From: Arcicella aquatica | Lineage (GTDB): Bacteria > Bacteroidota > Bacteroidia > Cytophagales > Spirosomataceae | Direction of reading: 5' to 3' | Length of the DNA stretch: 64,000 bases | Assembly: GCF_034928825.1 (NCBI RefSeq) | Contig: NZ_JAYFUL010000022.1 | Span: 26,569-90,568 of the forward strand | Shown: positions 56,130-63,940 of the stretch, piece by piece | Position numbering within the stretch: position 1 is the stretch's first letter | How the letters are laid out: every line of letters starts with the position of its first letter | The notes under the pieces: generated by a model | Told to the model about the DNA's origin: nothing | The model's input: the letters and a program-made list of their open reading frames with translations, nothing else | Database searches by the model: none | Translations under genes and position numbers: made by a program

Positions 56130-57191
56130 TTAACATCCTTTCCCACTAATCAGAATCTTCGTTCCACGTATCTCATAACTCGCTTTGAGGGTGGCACAAA
56201 TAATATCTAATTTGGTATAAAGGCTACTCTCCGAAAGGTCGGCAGTAATAGGGCAATTATTAATTTGTTCGTTTTCTAGGATAATCTCAATGCCGTATGC
56301 CTTGCCGATTTCATCCAAGACAGTTGCTACCGACTGCTCGTCATACACAAAAGTCGGAAGCATAATCGCTACTTGCTTATGGTGTATATCTGGTAATATC
56401 AATACTGGCTCTTTTACAATTCTAGTAACAAACACCTGATTTTCAGGAAAATAATCTACTTGTTGATTAGGTGTCAGAATTACGCCACTCTTGGTATTGG
56501 CAGAAATATAATCAGCCTTTGAGTCACGTTTAAATACTGATACCTTGCCCGTTACCACTGCAATTTCTACCTTTTTGTCGGGCGACTGTGCATTGATCCA
56601 AAAGCTAGTTCCCAATACCTTCGTGACGATGTCATTGGCATATACCAAAAACGGCTGTTCTGGATTTCGCACTACTTCAAAAAATGCTGTACCTGTCAGG
56701 AAAAGCTCTCTTTTATCGCTTGCCCATTGTTTAGGATAATCAATAGATGCCCCAGCATTCAGTTTTACTATCGTGCCATCTGGCAGTTTCACTAGTTTTT
56801 GGGCATGCCCTTTGTTATCAACGTGTACTAAGCCCCCCTTTGGCAAAGTTGCTGAGGACGTCAGTGTATCTTTAGGCGAAATGATAGGCGACTGTAACAA
56901 CACCCAAGCACCGATACCAACCAACAAAACCAACGAAGCAGCCCAAGCCCATTTCACGGGTGACTGATACCACACTTTGCGTACTACCACCACAGGAACT
57001 GATTCAGCCATTTGTGGTTTTATTTTCTCCCAAATTACCTCTTCCAACGAAGCCATATCCATATTTGGGAAAAGGACCCTATAATCCTCATCCAGCAGTT
57101 CATACCACTGTTCAACAATCTTTTTCTCTTGAGCACTACAAGTACCGCTGAGGTATCTTTCTAAGATTTCTTTAAATTGGATTTTGCTCAT
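56130..57191 (-). CDS. FecR-family anti-sigma factor
   Basis: A 353-residue inner-membrane anti-sigma factor. The cytoplasmic N-terminus (FKEILERYLSGTCSAQEKKIVEQWY) binds the sigma factor, and a single membrane helix lies at about residues 80-100 (WAWAASLVLLVGIGAWVLL). The periplasmic FecR domain has VKLPDGTIVKLNAGASIDYP and RELFLTGTAFFEV, with VLGTSFWINA near residue 205. A C-terminal STN-like DUF4974 domain (VATVLDEIGKAYGIEIIL) would contact the SusC STN domain. The ATG at 57191 is preferred to 57224. Confidence 0.93.
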   Translation of the reverse strand: MSKIQFKEILERYLSGTCSAQEKKIVEQWYELLDEDYRVLFPNMDMASLEEVIWEKIKPQMAESVPVVVVRKVWYQSPVKWAWAASLVLLVGIGAWVLLQSPIISPKDTLTSSATLPKGGLVHVDNKGHAQKLVKLPDGTIVKLNAGASIDYPKQWASDKRELFLTGTAFFEVVRNPEQPFLVYANDIVTKVLGTSFWINAQSPDKKVEIAVVTGKVSVFKRDSKADYISANTKSGVILTPNQQVDYFPENQVFVTRIVKEPVLILPDIHHKQVAIMLPTFVYDEQSVATVLDEIGKAYGIEIILENEQINNCPITADLSESSLYTKLDIICATLKASYEIRGTKILISGKGC

Positions 57192-57315
57192 CTGTTTGTA
57201 AGGAATATTTCCTCGCTTCATCATTTGAAGGAGGCTGTTATATATAAGTCTGAAAAATGGTACTTAACCGCAATTAAATATTTATTTTCTACTAATATTT
57301 ATATAAAAAGGCACA

Positions 57316-57909
57316 TTAATTAAAAAAGTTCTTTTTATAGTACAATAAAAATTGAAGGATACATATACCTTGAGAAAGGAAAAAGTCTTGCAGGTGCAAG
57401 CGTAAAAAGCGAAGCGACTGGGTAATATGGTATTCGATAGTACGCTCAGGGATTTGGAGCGTAGCAGCAATTTCTTTCACCGTTCTGTTTTCCAAACGGT
57501 TCAATACGAAGATGTCTCTGGTTTTTTCGGGCAGTAATTGCACCGCAGCAGACAAGGCTCTTTCAAAATCTTCAAGGTCTAGCTGGTCGCTAGTACTTTG
57601 GTTGGTAGGTATTTCTAAAAACTCGATTTGCGTTTGCAGTTCCGCTTTATAAGCCGATATTACTTTAAATCTGGTAGCGGTTTGTAGATAGGCAGGCACA
57701 TTCGTAATCTGAAGACTAGCCCTTCGTTCCCATAAGTCTACAAAAATTTCCTGTACGATTTCTTTAGACAAATCATCATCCTGCGTTTTGTTGAGGGCGG
57801 TAACAAATAGCTTTTGCCAATATCTACGATACAATACCTCGAATGCGGAGGAATCTTCATTTCTAATTAAATCAATGAGCTCGTTATCTGTTAATACGCT
57901 ATTTTCCAA
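57316..57909 (-). CDS. ECF sigma factor (FecI/SigZ-like)
   Basis: A 197-residue extracytoplasmic-function sigma factor. Region 2 is SSAFEVLYRRYWQKLFVTAL with EIVQEIFVDLWERR. Region 4 is LPEKTRDIFVLNRLENRTVKEI, then AATLQIPERTIEYHITQSLRFLR. The start is TTG at 57909, because the frame is closed by a TAA 24 bases upstream and contains no ATG. It should transcribe the locus downstream when released by FecR. Whether its own gene has a separate promoter is unclear. Confidence 0.92.
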   Translation of the reverse strand: MENSVLTDNELIDLIRNEDSSAFEVLYRRYWQKLFVTALNKTQDDDLSKEIVQEIFVDLWERRASLQITNVPAYLQTATRFKVISAYKAELQTQIEFLEIPTNQSTSDQLDLEDFERALSAAVQLLPEKTRDIFVLNRLENRTVKEIAATLQIPERTIEYHITQSLRFLRLHLQDFFLSQGICILQFLLYYKKNFFN

Positions 57910-58108
57910 CGATAAAATAAGGTTTTGTGGTTACGCTAAAGCAAGCGTTAGTTAGGCTATTTTCCAAGGAATCGACTGTCAATATCCTTTCGACAATCTA
58001 CATTAGGCGTAAAAGTACAGTTACAAACTTATATAAAACAAGATTTTATTGATTTATTTATATTTGAGAAAGAAAGTTTGCTTGATTCTGATTACTGATG
58101 GTAGCACT

Positions 58109-58366
58109 TCAAGCCATGAATTGAGGGTAATCATTAGGAGGTCTTTTATTTTCAATAAAGCTAGGGCTAACATATAGTACAAACAGAGCCTTCTTGTAAA
58201 GAATTAGACGTTGATAAACAGCCAATTGGCATTTATAAACCTCACTGTATGAAGACAAAATGTTGTGTAATAACTTGTATTTCAAGTGCTTTTCGACAAA
58301 AGCAACACCGCATGGAATGAGCAAGCATGAAAATATCAAGATGAGGTTGGCAATATAATTTTTCAT
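58109..58366 (-). CDS. Small hypothetical exported or membrane protein
   Basis: An 85-residue frame beginning with a good signal-anchor (MKNYIANLILIFSCLLIPCG), followed by a Tyr/Leu-rich, lysine-containing chain without family resemblance. It has an ATG and lies upstream of the sigma factor on the same strand. The A+T content makes chance frames common, so it is reported with low confidence. Confidence 0.3.
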   Translation of the reverse strand: MKNYIANLILIFSCLLIPCGVAFVEKHLKYKLLHNILSSYSEVYKCQLAVYQRLILYKKALFVLYVSPSFIENKRPPNDYPQFMA

Positions 58367-58557
58367 TTTTATGGGGGTGTAGTTAATTTGTTCAACTGTC
58401 TAGCGTAAAAAAACAATGTGAATTTTGGCAAAAACTCGGGGGGCACCAGTTTGTAAAACTTTTATAAAAATAGCATTTTTTTCTTAAAAAACAAAGTACT
58501 GTTGCCTTATTTTTTTAAGAGATTTTTACAGTAAAAAAATCATTATCATCAATCAAT

Positions 58558-58609
58558 AAAAACAATAACAACATCAATTTTCTTTATTATTGTTGTTGTT
58601 ATTGTTTTT
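58558..58609. repeat. Inverted repeat of AACAATAACAAC type
   Basis: AAAAACAATAACAAC (58558-58572) against GTTGTTATTGTTTTT (to 58609). Confidence 0.75.
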
Positions 58610-58659
58610 AAGGTTTAATAGTTTTCTATTGTTTTATTATACTAGCTTTGCTTCTGCAG

Positions 58660-58730
58660 TGCTTTGGTATTTGCTCCTGCAGTGCTGTAGCATTTTTTAC
58701 CACAGCACGACAGGAGCAACTACCAAAGCA
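58660..58730. repeat. Long imperfect hairpin
   Basis: TGCTTTGGTA, TTTGCTCCTG and CAGTGCTGT pair with ACAGCACGA, CAGGAGCAA and TACCAAAGCA across a T-rich loop. The arms are about 29 bases. Confidence 0.8.
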
Positions 58731-58870
58731 AAAAAATAATAGGTTATCAAGGTGTTTTCTTATAAAAAAGTGTCTTTAAAATTCAAGACACGACTACCAA
58801 ATACTTGATAAAAACCATAGACCTAACACAGGCATTGCATTCAGTAAAAATAGGAAAAATGTTTGTGCGA

Positions 58871-58934
58871 ACTCATGGCATGACTGCCAAATATTTGTCA
58901 ACAACCATAGAATTGGCAAAGTCATGCCATGAGT
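58871..58934. repeat. Inverted repeat of ATGGCATGACT type
   Basis: Perfect 15-bp arms ACTCATGGCATGACT (58871-58885) and complement (58920-58934), extended by CCAA / TTGG. It is related to 8897-8929. Confidence 0.85.
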
Positions 58935-58948
58935 AATTGTAACAAAAT

Positions 58949-58988
58949 TTTCTATTAGCAGGTGACTTAAGTCACCTGCTAATAGAAA
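58949..58988. repeat. Perfect 40-bp palindrome, GACTTAAGTC centre
   Basis: Arms TTTCTATTAGCAGGTGACTT and complement. It differs from the copy at 63798 only by AGCAGG versus AGCGGG within the shared arm, with compensating changes on both sides. Confidence 0.9.
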
Positions 58989-59456
58989 GGATTAGTCCTC
59001 AATAATCTTATCCCTAAAGGTTTTTTTATTAAAAATTAGCCTCAAACCTCCTAACGCCTACATTATACGACAATAAATCCATGATCAAAAACTACCAAAA
59101 AAGACTTACTAAAAGCCTTGTATTTCTCCCGAAAAATATGTAATTTAGTAACAAGTTCAACCATCATCATACACCTTTTACCATGACTCTATTCATCCAA
59201 TTCTTCCTGCTATTAGCAACATCTTGCTATTTGTACCGTCGCTCAAATCATCTTGCAAAAAGCCAAGTCAGAGACTTTGAGGAACCTAAACAAACAATTA
59301 AGGGATTCAAGCCCCTAAAAAACCATCATTTTTTCCATATCATTTCATTTTCTCTTGAATTACTAACATTCTCCAAGACTATTCACTAATTTTGCGGTTA
59401 ATTTTAAAGAGACTGTCTGAAGCATTACTTCTGACAAACCAAATTCCGATTTTATA

Positions 59457-62204
59457 ATGACTTCCAAAGAAATACGCAAACAGTTTTTAGACTTCTTTCA
59501 ATCTAAAGGGCACTTAATTGTTCCTTCAGCTCCTCTTGTTGCCAAAAACGACCCTACCTTGATGTTTAATAACTCGGGGATGGCTCAGTTCAAAGACTTT
59601 TTCTTGGGTAATGGTACGCCTCCTTCAAAGCGTATTGCCGATACACAAAAATGTTTACGTGTGTCTGGTAAACACAATGATTTAGAAGACGTTGGGTTTG
59701 ATACCTATCACCACACCATGTTTGAAATGTTGGGAAACTGGTCGTTTGGTGATTACTTCAAGAAAGAAGCCTTGGCGTGGTCTTGGGAATTATTAACGGA
59801 AGTATTCAAATTGCCAAAAGATAGAATTTATGTTTCTGTGTTTCAAGGTGACGAAAAAGACGGCGTGCCTTTCGACCAAGAAGCGTGGGACATTTGGGCA
59901 TCAATGGTGGGCGAAGACCGTATTATCTTAGGAAACAAAAAAGATAACTTCTGGGAAATGGGCGATACTGGTCCATGTGGACCATGTTCTGAAATCCACA
60001 TCGACTTACGTGATGCGGATGAAGTAGCGAAAGTTTCTGGAAAAGAATTAGTCAATGCTGACCACCCACAAGTGGTAGAAATCTGGAACAACGTATTCAT
60101 GCAGTTTGAACGCATGGCGGATGGCTCTTTGGTTTCATTGCCTGCCAAACACGTAGATACAGGCATGGGCTTCGAGCGTTTGTGTATGGCGATTCAAGGC
60201 AAACAATCGAACTATGATACCGACGTGTTCTCGAATACCATCAATTTTGTAGCAGCAAAAGCAGGTAAAAAATATGGTGATTCAAAGTGGGAAGATATTG
60301 CACTAAGAGTAATTGCTGACCATATCCGTGCGATTGCTTTTGCGATTGCCGACGGACAGTTGCCTTCAAACAACAAAGCGGGTTATGTAATCCGTAGAAT
60401 CTTGCGTCGTGCGGTTCGTTATGGTTATACTTATTTAGGTTTCCGCGAGCCATTTATGCACAGCATTATTCCATTGTTGGCGGAACAATTTGATGGCGTT
60501 TTCCCTGAATTAATCGCTCAACAAGAGTTTGTAGAAAGAGTAATTTTAGAAGAAGAAAATTCTTTCTTGCGTACTTTAGCAAAAGGAATCATTAGATTTC
60601 AAAATTACACATCTGATTCTTCTTTAATGGTGTTGAGTCCATCTAACGATCAATTTGATGAAATGATAGAAATGCTTGATATAAATGATGTAAAAAACAC
60701 ATTTATAACAGAGCGAAGCAAAAAAATTGTTGCTGGGAATTTCGCTTTTGAACTTAATGACACATTTGGTTTTCCTTTCGACCTTACTCAACTAATGGCT
60801 AAAGAAATTGGTTGGACAGTTGACGAAGAAGGCTATAAAATAGCTCTACAAGCACAAAAAGACCGTTCTCGTAAGGATTCATCGAAAGAAGCTACCGACT
60901 GGACAATTGTTTCAGACGAAGATTTTGACTTTGAATTTGTAGGTTATGACGAAACAGAAGCCGAAGCAAACCTTATCAAATACCGTAAAGTAAAAACCAA
61001 AACAGGTAGCGAATACCATATCGTGTTAGATAAAACGCCTTTCTACGCAGAAATGGGTGGACAAGTGGGAGACTCTGGAGTATTGGAGTTGGGAGTGCCG
61101 AGTGAGGAGTTATTAACAGTAAAAATTTCGGATACTAAAAAGGAAAACGATTTGTTTATCCATATTTCTACGGACAAAAACTTCGAGAAATTTGTTGAAC
61201 AATATGCTACTGGTAAAAAATTAGTAGCCAAAATTGATACCGCTCGTAGAAGTAAAATTACTTCAAACCATACGGCTACGCACTTGATGCTTTCGGCCAT
61301 GCGTGAGGTATTAGGTTCGCATATTTCACAAAAAGGATCGTTTCAAAACGAAGACCTTACTCGTTTCGACTTCTCGCATTTCTCGAAAGTGACGGATGAA
61401 GAATTGACTAAGATAGAAGACATTGTAAATGCTAAAATCAGAGCGAACATTGCTTTGGATGAAAAACGCAATGTACCTATCAAAGAAGCAGTTGCCGCAG
61501 GAGCAACGGCTACGTTTGGTGAAAAGTACGGTGATTTTGTCCGCGTCATTACATTTGACCCTAATTTCTCGGTAGAACTTTGTGGTGGTACACACGTGCC
61601 AGCAACTGGGCAAATTGGTTTGTTTAAATTCGTGGCAGAGAGTTCTGTTTCGGCAGGTGTTCGTCGTGTAGAAGCTTATACAGGTCAAAATGCGTTGGCA
61701 ATGTTTGAAGAACAATTGACGATTGTGAATGAATTGAAAGGTTTATTCAAAGGGCAATCAGACGTAGTGAAAGCCGTGAAAGCTTTGTTAGAAGAGAAAG
61801 CTATTTTAAGTAAAAAGATAGAAGCCTTTGAAGGTGAAAAGTTACAAGCCATCAAGGAAAACTTGTTGACGAAAGTACAAGTAGTTGGTGACGTAAATGT
61901 CATTGCGGAGGTGATTTCAGTACCAAGTGCCGATGCCTTGAAGCAATTGGCGTATGAATTAAAAGCGAAGGTTGATAATTTGTATTGCGTATTAGGGTCG
62001 GAAGTAGCAGGCAAACCACAACTAGCGGTCATGATTGCTGATAATTTAGTAGCTGAGAAAGGACTAAACGCTGGGCAAATCATCCGTGATATGGCTAAAG
62101 AAGTAAAAGGTGGTGGCGGTGGTCAGCCTTTCTTTGCAACGGCTGGTGGTTCTGATGTATCAGGATTAGCGAAGGCTATTGAAAAAGGAAGAAGTGCTGT
62201 TTAG
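59457..62204 (+). CDS. alaS: Alanyl-tRNA synthetase
   Basis: A 915-residue AlaRS. The class II catalytic core is at residues 1-250, with FFQSKGHLIVPSAPLV, KCLRVSGKHNDLEDVG and the motif GMGFERLCMAIQGKQSNYDT. The editing domain is around residues 590-760, with zinc-type motifs HTATHL and CGGTH. The C-terminal C-Ala/DHHA1-like end has GGGGGQPFFATAGG. Two stretches look inserted. Residues about 382-415 (SDSSLMVLSPSNDQFDEM and onward) are A+T-rich and absent from usual homologues, and residues about 543-552 are encoded by tandem heptamers. Confidence 0.97.
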   Translation: MTSKEIRKQFLDFFQSKGHLIVPSAPLVAKNDPTLMFNNSGMAQFKDFFLGNGTPPSKRIADTQKCLRVSGKHNDLEDVGFDTYHHTMFEMLGNWSFGDYFKKEALAWSWELLTEVFKLPKDRIYVSVFQGDEKDGVPFDQEAWDIWASMVGEDRIILGNKKDNFWEMGDTGPCGPCSEIHIDLRDADEVAKVSGKELVNADHPQVVEIWNNVFMQFERMADGSLVSLPAKHVDTGMGFERLCMAIQGKQSNYDTDVFSNTINFVAAKAGKKYGDSKWEDIALRVIADHIRAIAFAIADGQLPSNNKAGYVIRRILRRAVRYGYTYLGFREPFMHSIIPLLAEQFDGVFPELIAQQEFVERVILEEENSFLRTLAKGIIRFQNYTSDSSLMVLSPSNDQFDEMIEMLDINDVKNTFITERSKKIVAGNFAFELNDTFGFPFDLTQLMAKEIGWTVDEEGYKIALQAQKDRSRKDSSKEATDWTIVSDEDFDFEFVGYDETEAEANLIKYRKVKTKTGSEYHIVLDKTPFYAEMGGQVGDSGVLELGVPSEELLTVKISDTKKENDLFIHISTDKNFEKFVEQYATGKKLVAKIDTARRSKITSNHTATHLMLSAMREVLGSHISQKGSFQNEDLTRFDFSHFSKVTDEELTKIEDIVNAKIRANIALDEKRNVPIKEAVAAGATATFGEKYGDFVRVITFDPNFSVELCGGTHVPATGQIGLFKFVAESSVSAGVRRVEAYTGQNALAMFEEQLTIVNELKGLFKGQSDVVKAVKALLEEKAILSKKIEAFEGEKLQAIKENLLTKVQVVGDVNVIAEVISVPSADALKQLAYELKAKVDNLYCVLGSEVAGKPQLAVMIADNLVAEKGLNAGQIIRDMAKEVKGGGGGQPFFATAGGSDVSGLAKAIEKGRSAV
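61083..61110 (+). repeat. Four tandem heptamers inside alaS
   Basis: TTGGAGT, TGGGAGT, GCCGAGT, GAGGAGT in exact 7-base register, encoding part of LELGVPSEELL. The reading frame is kept because four heptamers plus flanks add a multiple of three. It resembles the heptamers at 62214. Confidence 0.75.
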
Positions 62205-62213
62205 GTATAAGCT

Positions 62214-62234
62214 TTAAGTATTGAGTTATGAGCT
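62214..62234 (+). repeat. Three tandem heptamers after alaS
   Basis: TTAAGTA, TTGAGTT, ATGAGCT in 7-base register, about 10 bases after the alaS stop. Confidence 0.55.
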
Positions 62235-62399
62235 TTTTTTCTATTTCCTGAAAATGACTAGTAATTAATAAGATAAAAGACCTGTGAGAAGAAACCTTGC
62301 TGTTTCAGCAAACAGCCACTTAAGTAACTCGTTAATAATCAGAAAATTACCCCATAAATTTGTCGTTTATTTAAATCAGATGTTTTAAATTACACACAA

Positions 62400-63248
62400 A
62401 TGGCAGAATTTGTAGAAAAATATATTAATCCTTTTACCGATTATGGATTCAAGAAATTGTTTGGCGAAGAGTTAAACAAAGACCTGCTATTGGATTTTCT
62501 GAACGAATTATTAAAGGAAGAGCAAGGACAAATTAAAGAATTGAACTATCTGAAAACGGAAAATCTTGGTCTGACAGAATCTGATAGAAAAGCTATTTTT
62601 GATTTGTACTGTGAAAATGAACGTGGAGAGAAGTTTATTGTTGAATTGCAAAAGACTAAACAGAATTTCTTTAAAGATAGAACAGTTTACTATTCAACTT
62701 TTCCGATACGTGAGCAAGCTAAACGAGCAGATTGGAATTATGAATTAAAGGCTGTTTATACCATTGCGATTCTTGATTTTGTTTTCGATGCAGATAAAAA
62801 TGAACCCAATAAATTTAGGTATGATATAAAGTTAAAAGACACAGAAACTAATAAAGTATTTTATGACAAGCTGACTTTTATCTACTTAGAAATGCCTAAA
62901 TTCAAGAAAACAATCGATGAATTAGAAACGAGATTTGATAAATGGCTGTATGTCATTAGTAATTTAAATAAGCTAGATAGAGTCCCAGATAGTTTGCGAG
63001 AACAAATTTTTGAGAAAGTATTTGAGACTGCCGAAATAGCTAAGTTTACCCAAGAGCAAGTATTATCTTATGAAGATAGCTTGAAGTATTACCGAGACTT
63101 AAAGAATTCCTTGGATACTGCAAGAGAGGAAGGTGAAATGGAAGGGATTCTAAAAGTAGCTAGGAACATGCTTTCTCTAGGTATTTCAATGGAAATGATT
63201 ATTCAAGCTACGGGGCTTTCTGAACAGGAAATCAATCATCTACAATAA
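62400..63248 (+). CDS. Rpn/YhgA-type recombination-promoting nuclease (PD-(D/E)XK)
   Basis: A 282-residue relative of the gene at 748. N-terminal INPFTDYGFKKLFGEE, nuclease core with Asp68 (AIFDLYCENERGE) and Glu82-x-Gln84 (FIVELQKTKQNFFKDR), then KLTFIYLEMPKFKKTIDELE typical of TIGR01784. The tail is AREEGEMEGILKVARNMLSLG and a short helical ISMEMIIQATGLSEQEI domain. This is the longer, complete-looking form of the family. No terminal inverted repeats or target duplications were noticed. It is followed by a terminator. Confidence 0.88.
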   Translation: MAEFVEKYINPFTDYGFKKLFGEELNKDLLLDFLNELLKEEQGQIKELNYLKTENLGLTESDRKAIFDLYCENERGEKFIVELQKTKQNFFKDRTVYYSTFPIREQAKRADWNYELKAVYTIAILDFVFDADKNEPNKFRYDIKLKDTETNKVFYDKLTFIYLEMPKFKKTIDELETRFDKWLYVISNLNKLDRVPDSLREQIFEKVFETAEIAKFTQEQVLSYEDSLKYYRDLKNSLDTAREEGEMEGILKVARNMLSLGISMEMIIQATGLSEQEINHLQ

Positions 63249-63269
63249 GTGTGACAAATATTAATCTGT

Positions 63270-63306
63270 AAGACCTAAAAGGTTTATAAACTTTTTAGGT
63301 CTTTTT
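63270..63306 (+). terminator. Rho-independent terminator
   Basis: AAGACCTAAAAG, loop GTTTATAAA, CTTTTTAGGTCTT, T-tract. It ends just before the cytochrome gene. Confidence 0.85.
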
Positions 63307-63323
63307 CATTGTTCTATTTACAG

Positions 63324-63764
63324 ATGAAAACATTTATATTACATACTCTACAAACTAGCTTATTGATACTATTGGTATTAACACTTACTTTTGGCTTTGT
63401 AATATATTTTTACTTTGAGATAAAAGCTCAACCTGAAATTCAACCAATATTTTATTGTGGAGTCGTTGATAATGTAGAGGTTAATAATGGCTATAATGAC
63501 AATGGTGAAAGTATTTTTAAGAATAATTGTGCTGCTTGTCATAGCATTTCTGATGAAATATTGGTTGGACCAGGCTTAAGGGATGTTTCTGAAAGACGTC
63601 CTTTGAAATGGATTGTAAAATGGGTACATAATCCTCAAAAAGTTATTAAAAGTGGTGATAAATATGCGAATAAGCTATATTATAAATTTAACCAAGCCCA
63701 AATGACACCTTATCCCAACTTAACTGAAAAAGACATTATAGATATATTAAAATATATCAACTAA
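63324..63764 (+). CDS. Membrane-anchored mono-heme cytochrome c
   Basis: A 146-residue protein. An N-terminal membrane anchor (LLILLVLTLTFGFVIYFYF) is followed by a class I cytochrome c domain in the periplasm. The heme attachment motif is CAACH (residues 69-73), preceded by GESIFKNN. The axial Met ligand is probably in QAQMTPYPNLTEKDI (Met127), and the fold ends IIDILKYIN. Similar domains carry electrons to terminal oxidases or accessory subunits. The ATG at 63324 is preferred over a TTG five codons upstream. No oxidase gene is visible. Confidence 0.88.
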   Translation: MKTFILHTLQTSLLILLVLTLTFGFVIYFYFEIKAQPEIQPIFYCGVVDNVEVNNGYNDNGESIFKNNCAACHSISDEILVGPGLRDVSERRPLKWIVKWVHNPQKVIKSGDKYANKLYYKFNQAQMTPYPNLTEKDIIDILKYIN

Positions 63765-63797
63765 ATCGTGGCCTGTAGGCCATAAAACACTGTTTAA

Positions 63798-63847
63798 AAT
63801 CATTTCTATTAGCGGGTGACTTAAGTCACCCGCTAATAGAAATGATT
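63798..63847. repeat. Perfect 50-bp palindrome, GACTTAAGTC centre
   Basis: Arms AATCATTTCTATTAGCGGGT and onward plus complement. Same family as 58949. A CCGTGGTCTGTGGCACAC half-palindrome follows at about 63866. Confidence 0.9.
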
Positions 63848-63940
63848 CACAAAAGATATTCTTAAACCGTGGTCTGTGGCACACCATAGCCGTCAGGCTA
63901 TTGATTTATTTTATTAATTTTGTCTTCAAAATCTGATACA

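Larger units (their letters stand above)
58367..59456. other. Palindrome-rich spacer before alaS
   Basis: About 1.1 kb without a convincing gene. It holds four inverted repeats (58558-58609, 58660-58730, 58871-58934, 58949-58988). A direct echo is also present: ACCAAATACTTGATAAAAAC near 58795 resembles GCCAAATATTTGTCAACAAC near 58886. A TAATTTTG -7 box at 59387-59394 probably belongs to the alaS promoter. A 68-residue frame at 59183 is doubtful. Confidence 0.6.

Noticed and set aside
59183..59389. 68-residue open frame on the plus strand before alaS
   Set aside because: A hydrophobic start is present, but the rest has no domain or family resemblance and it covers the probable alaS promoter region, so it is most likely a chance frame.
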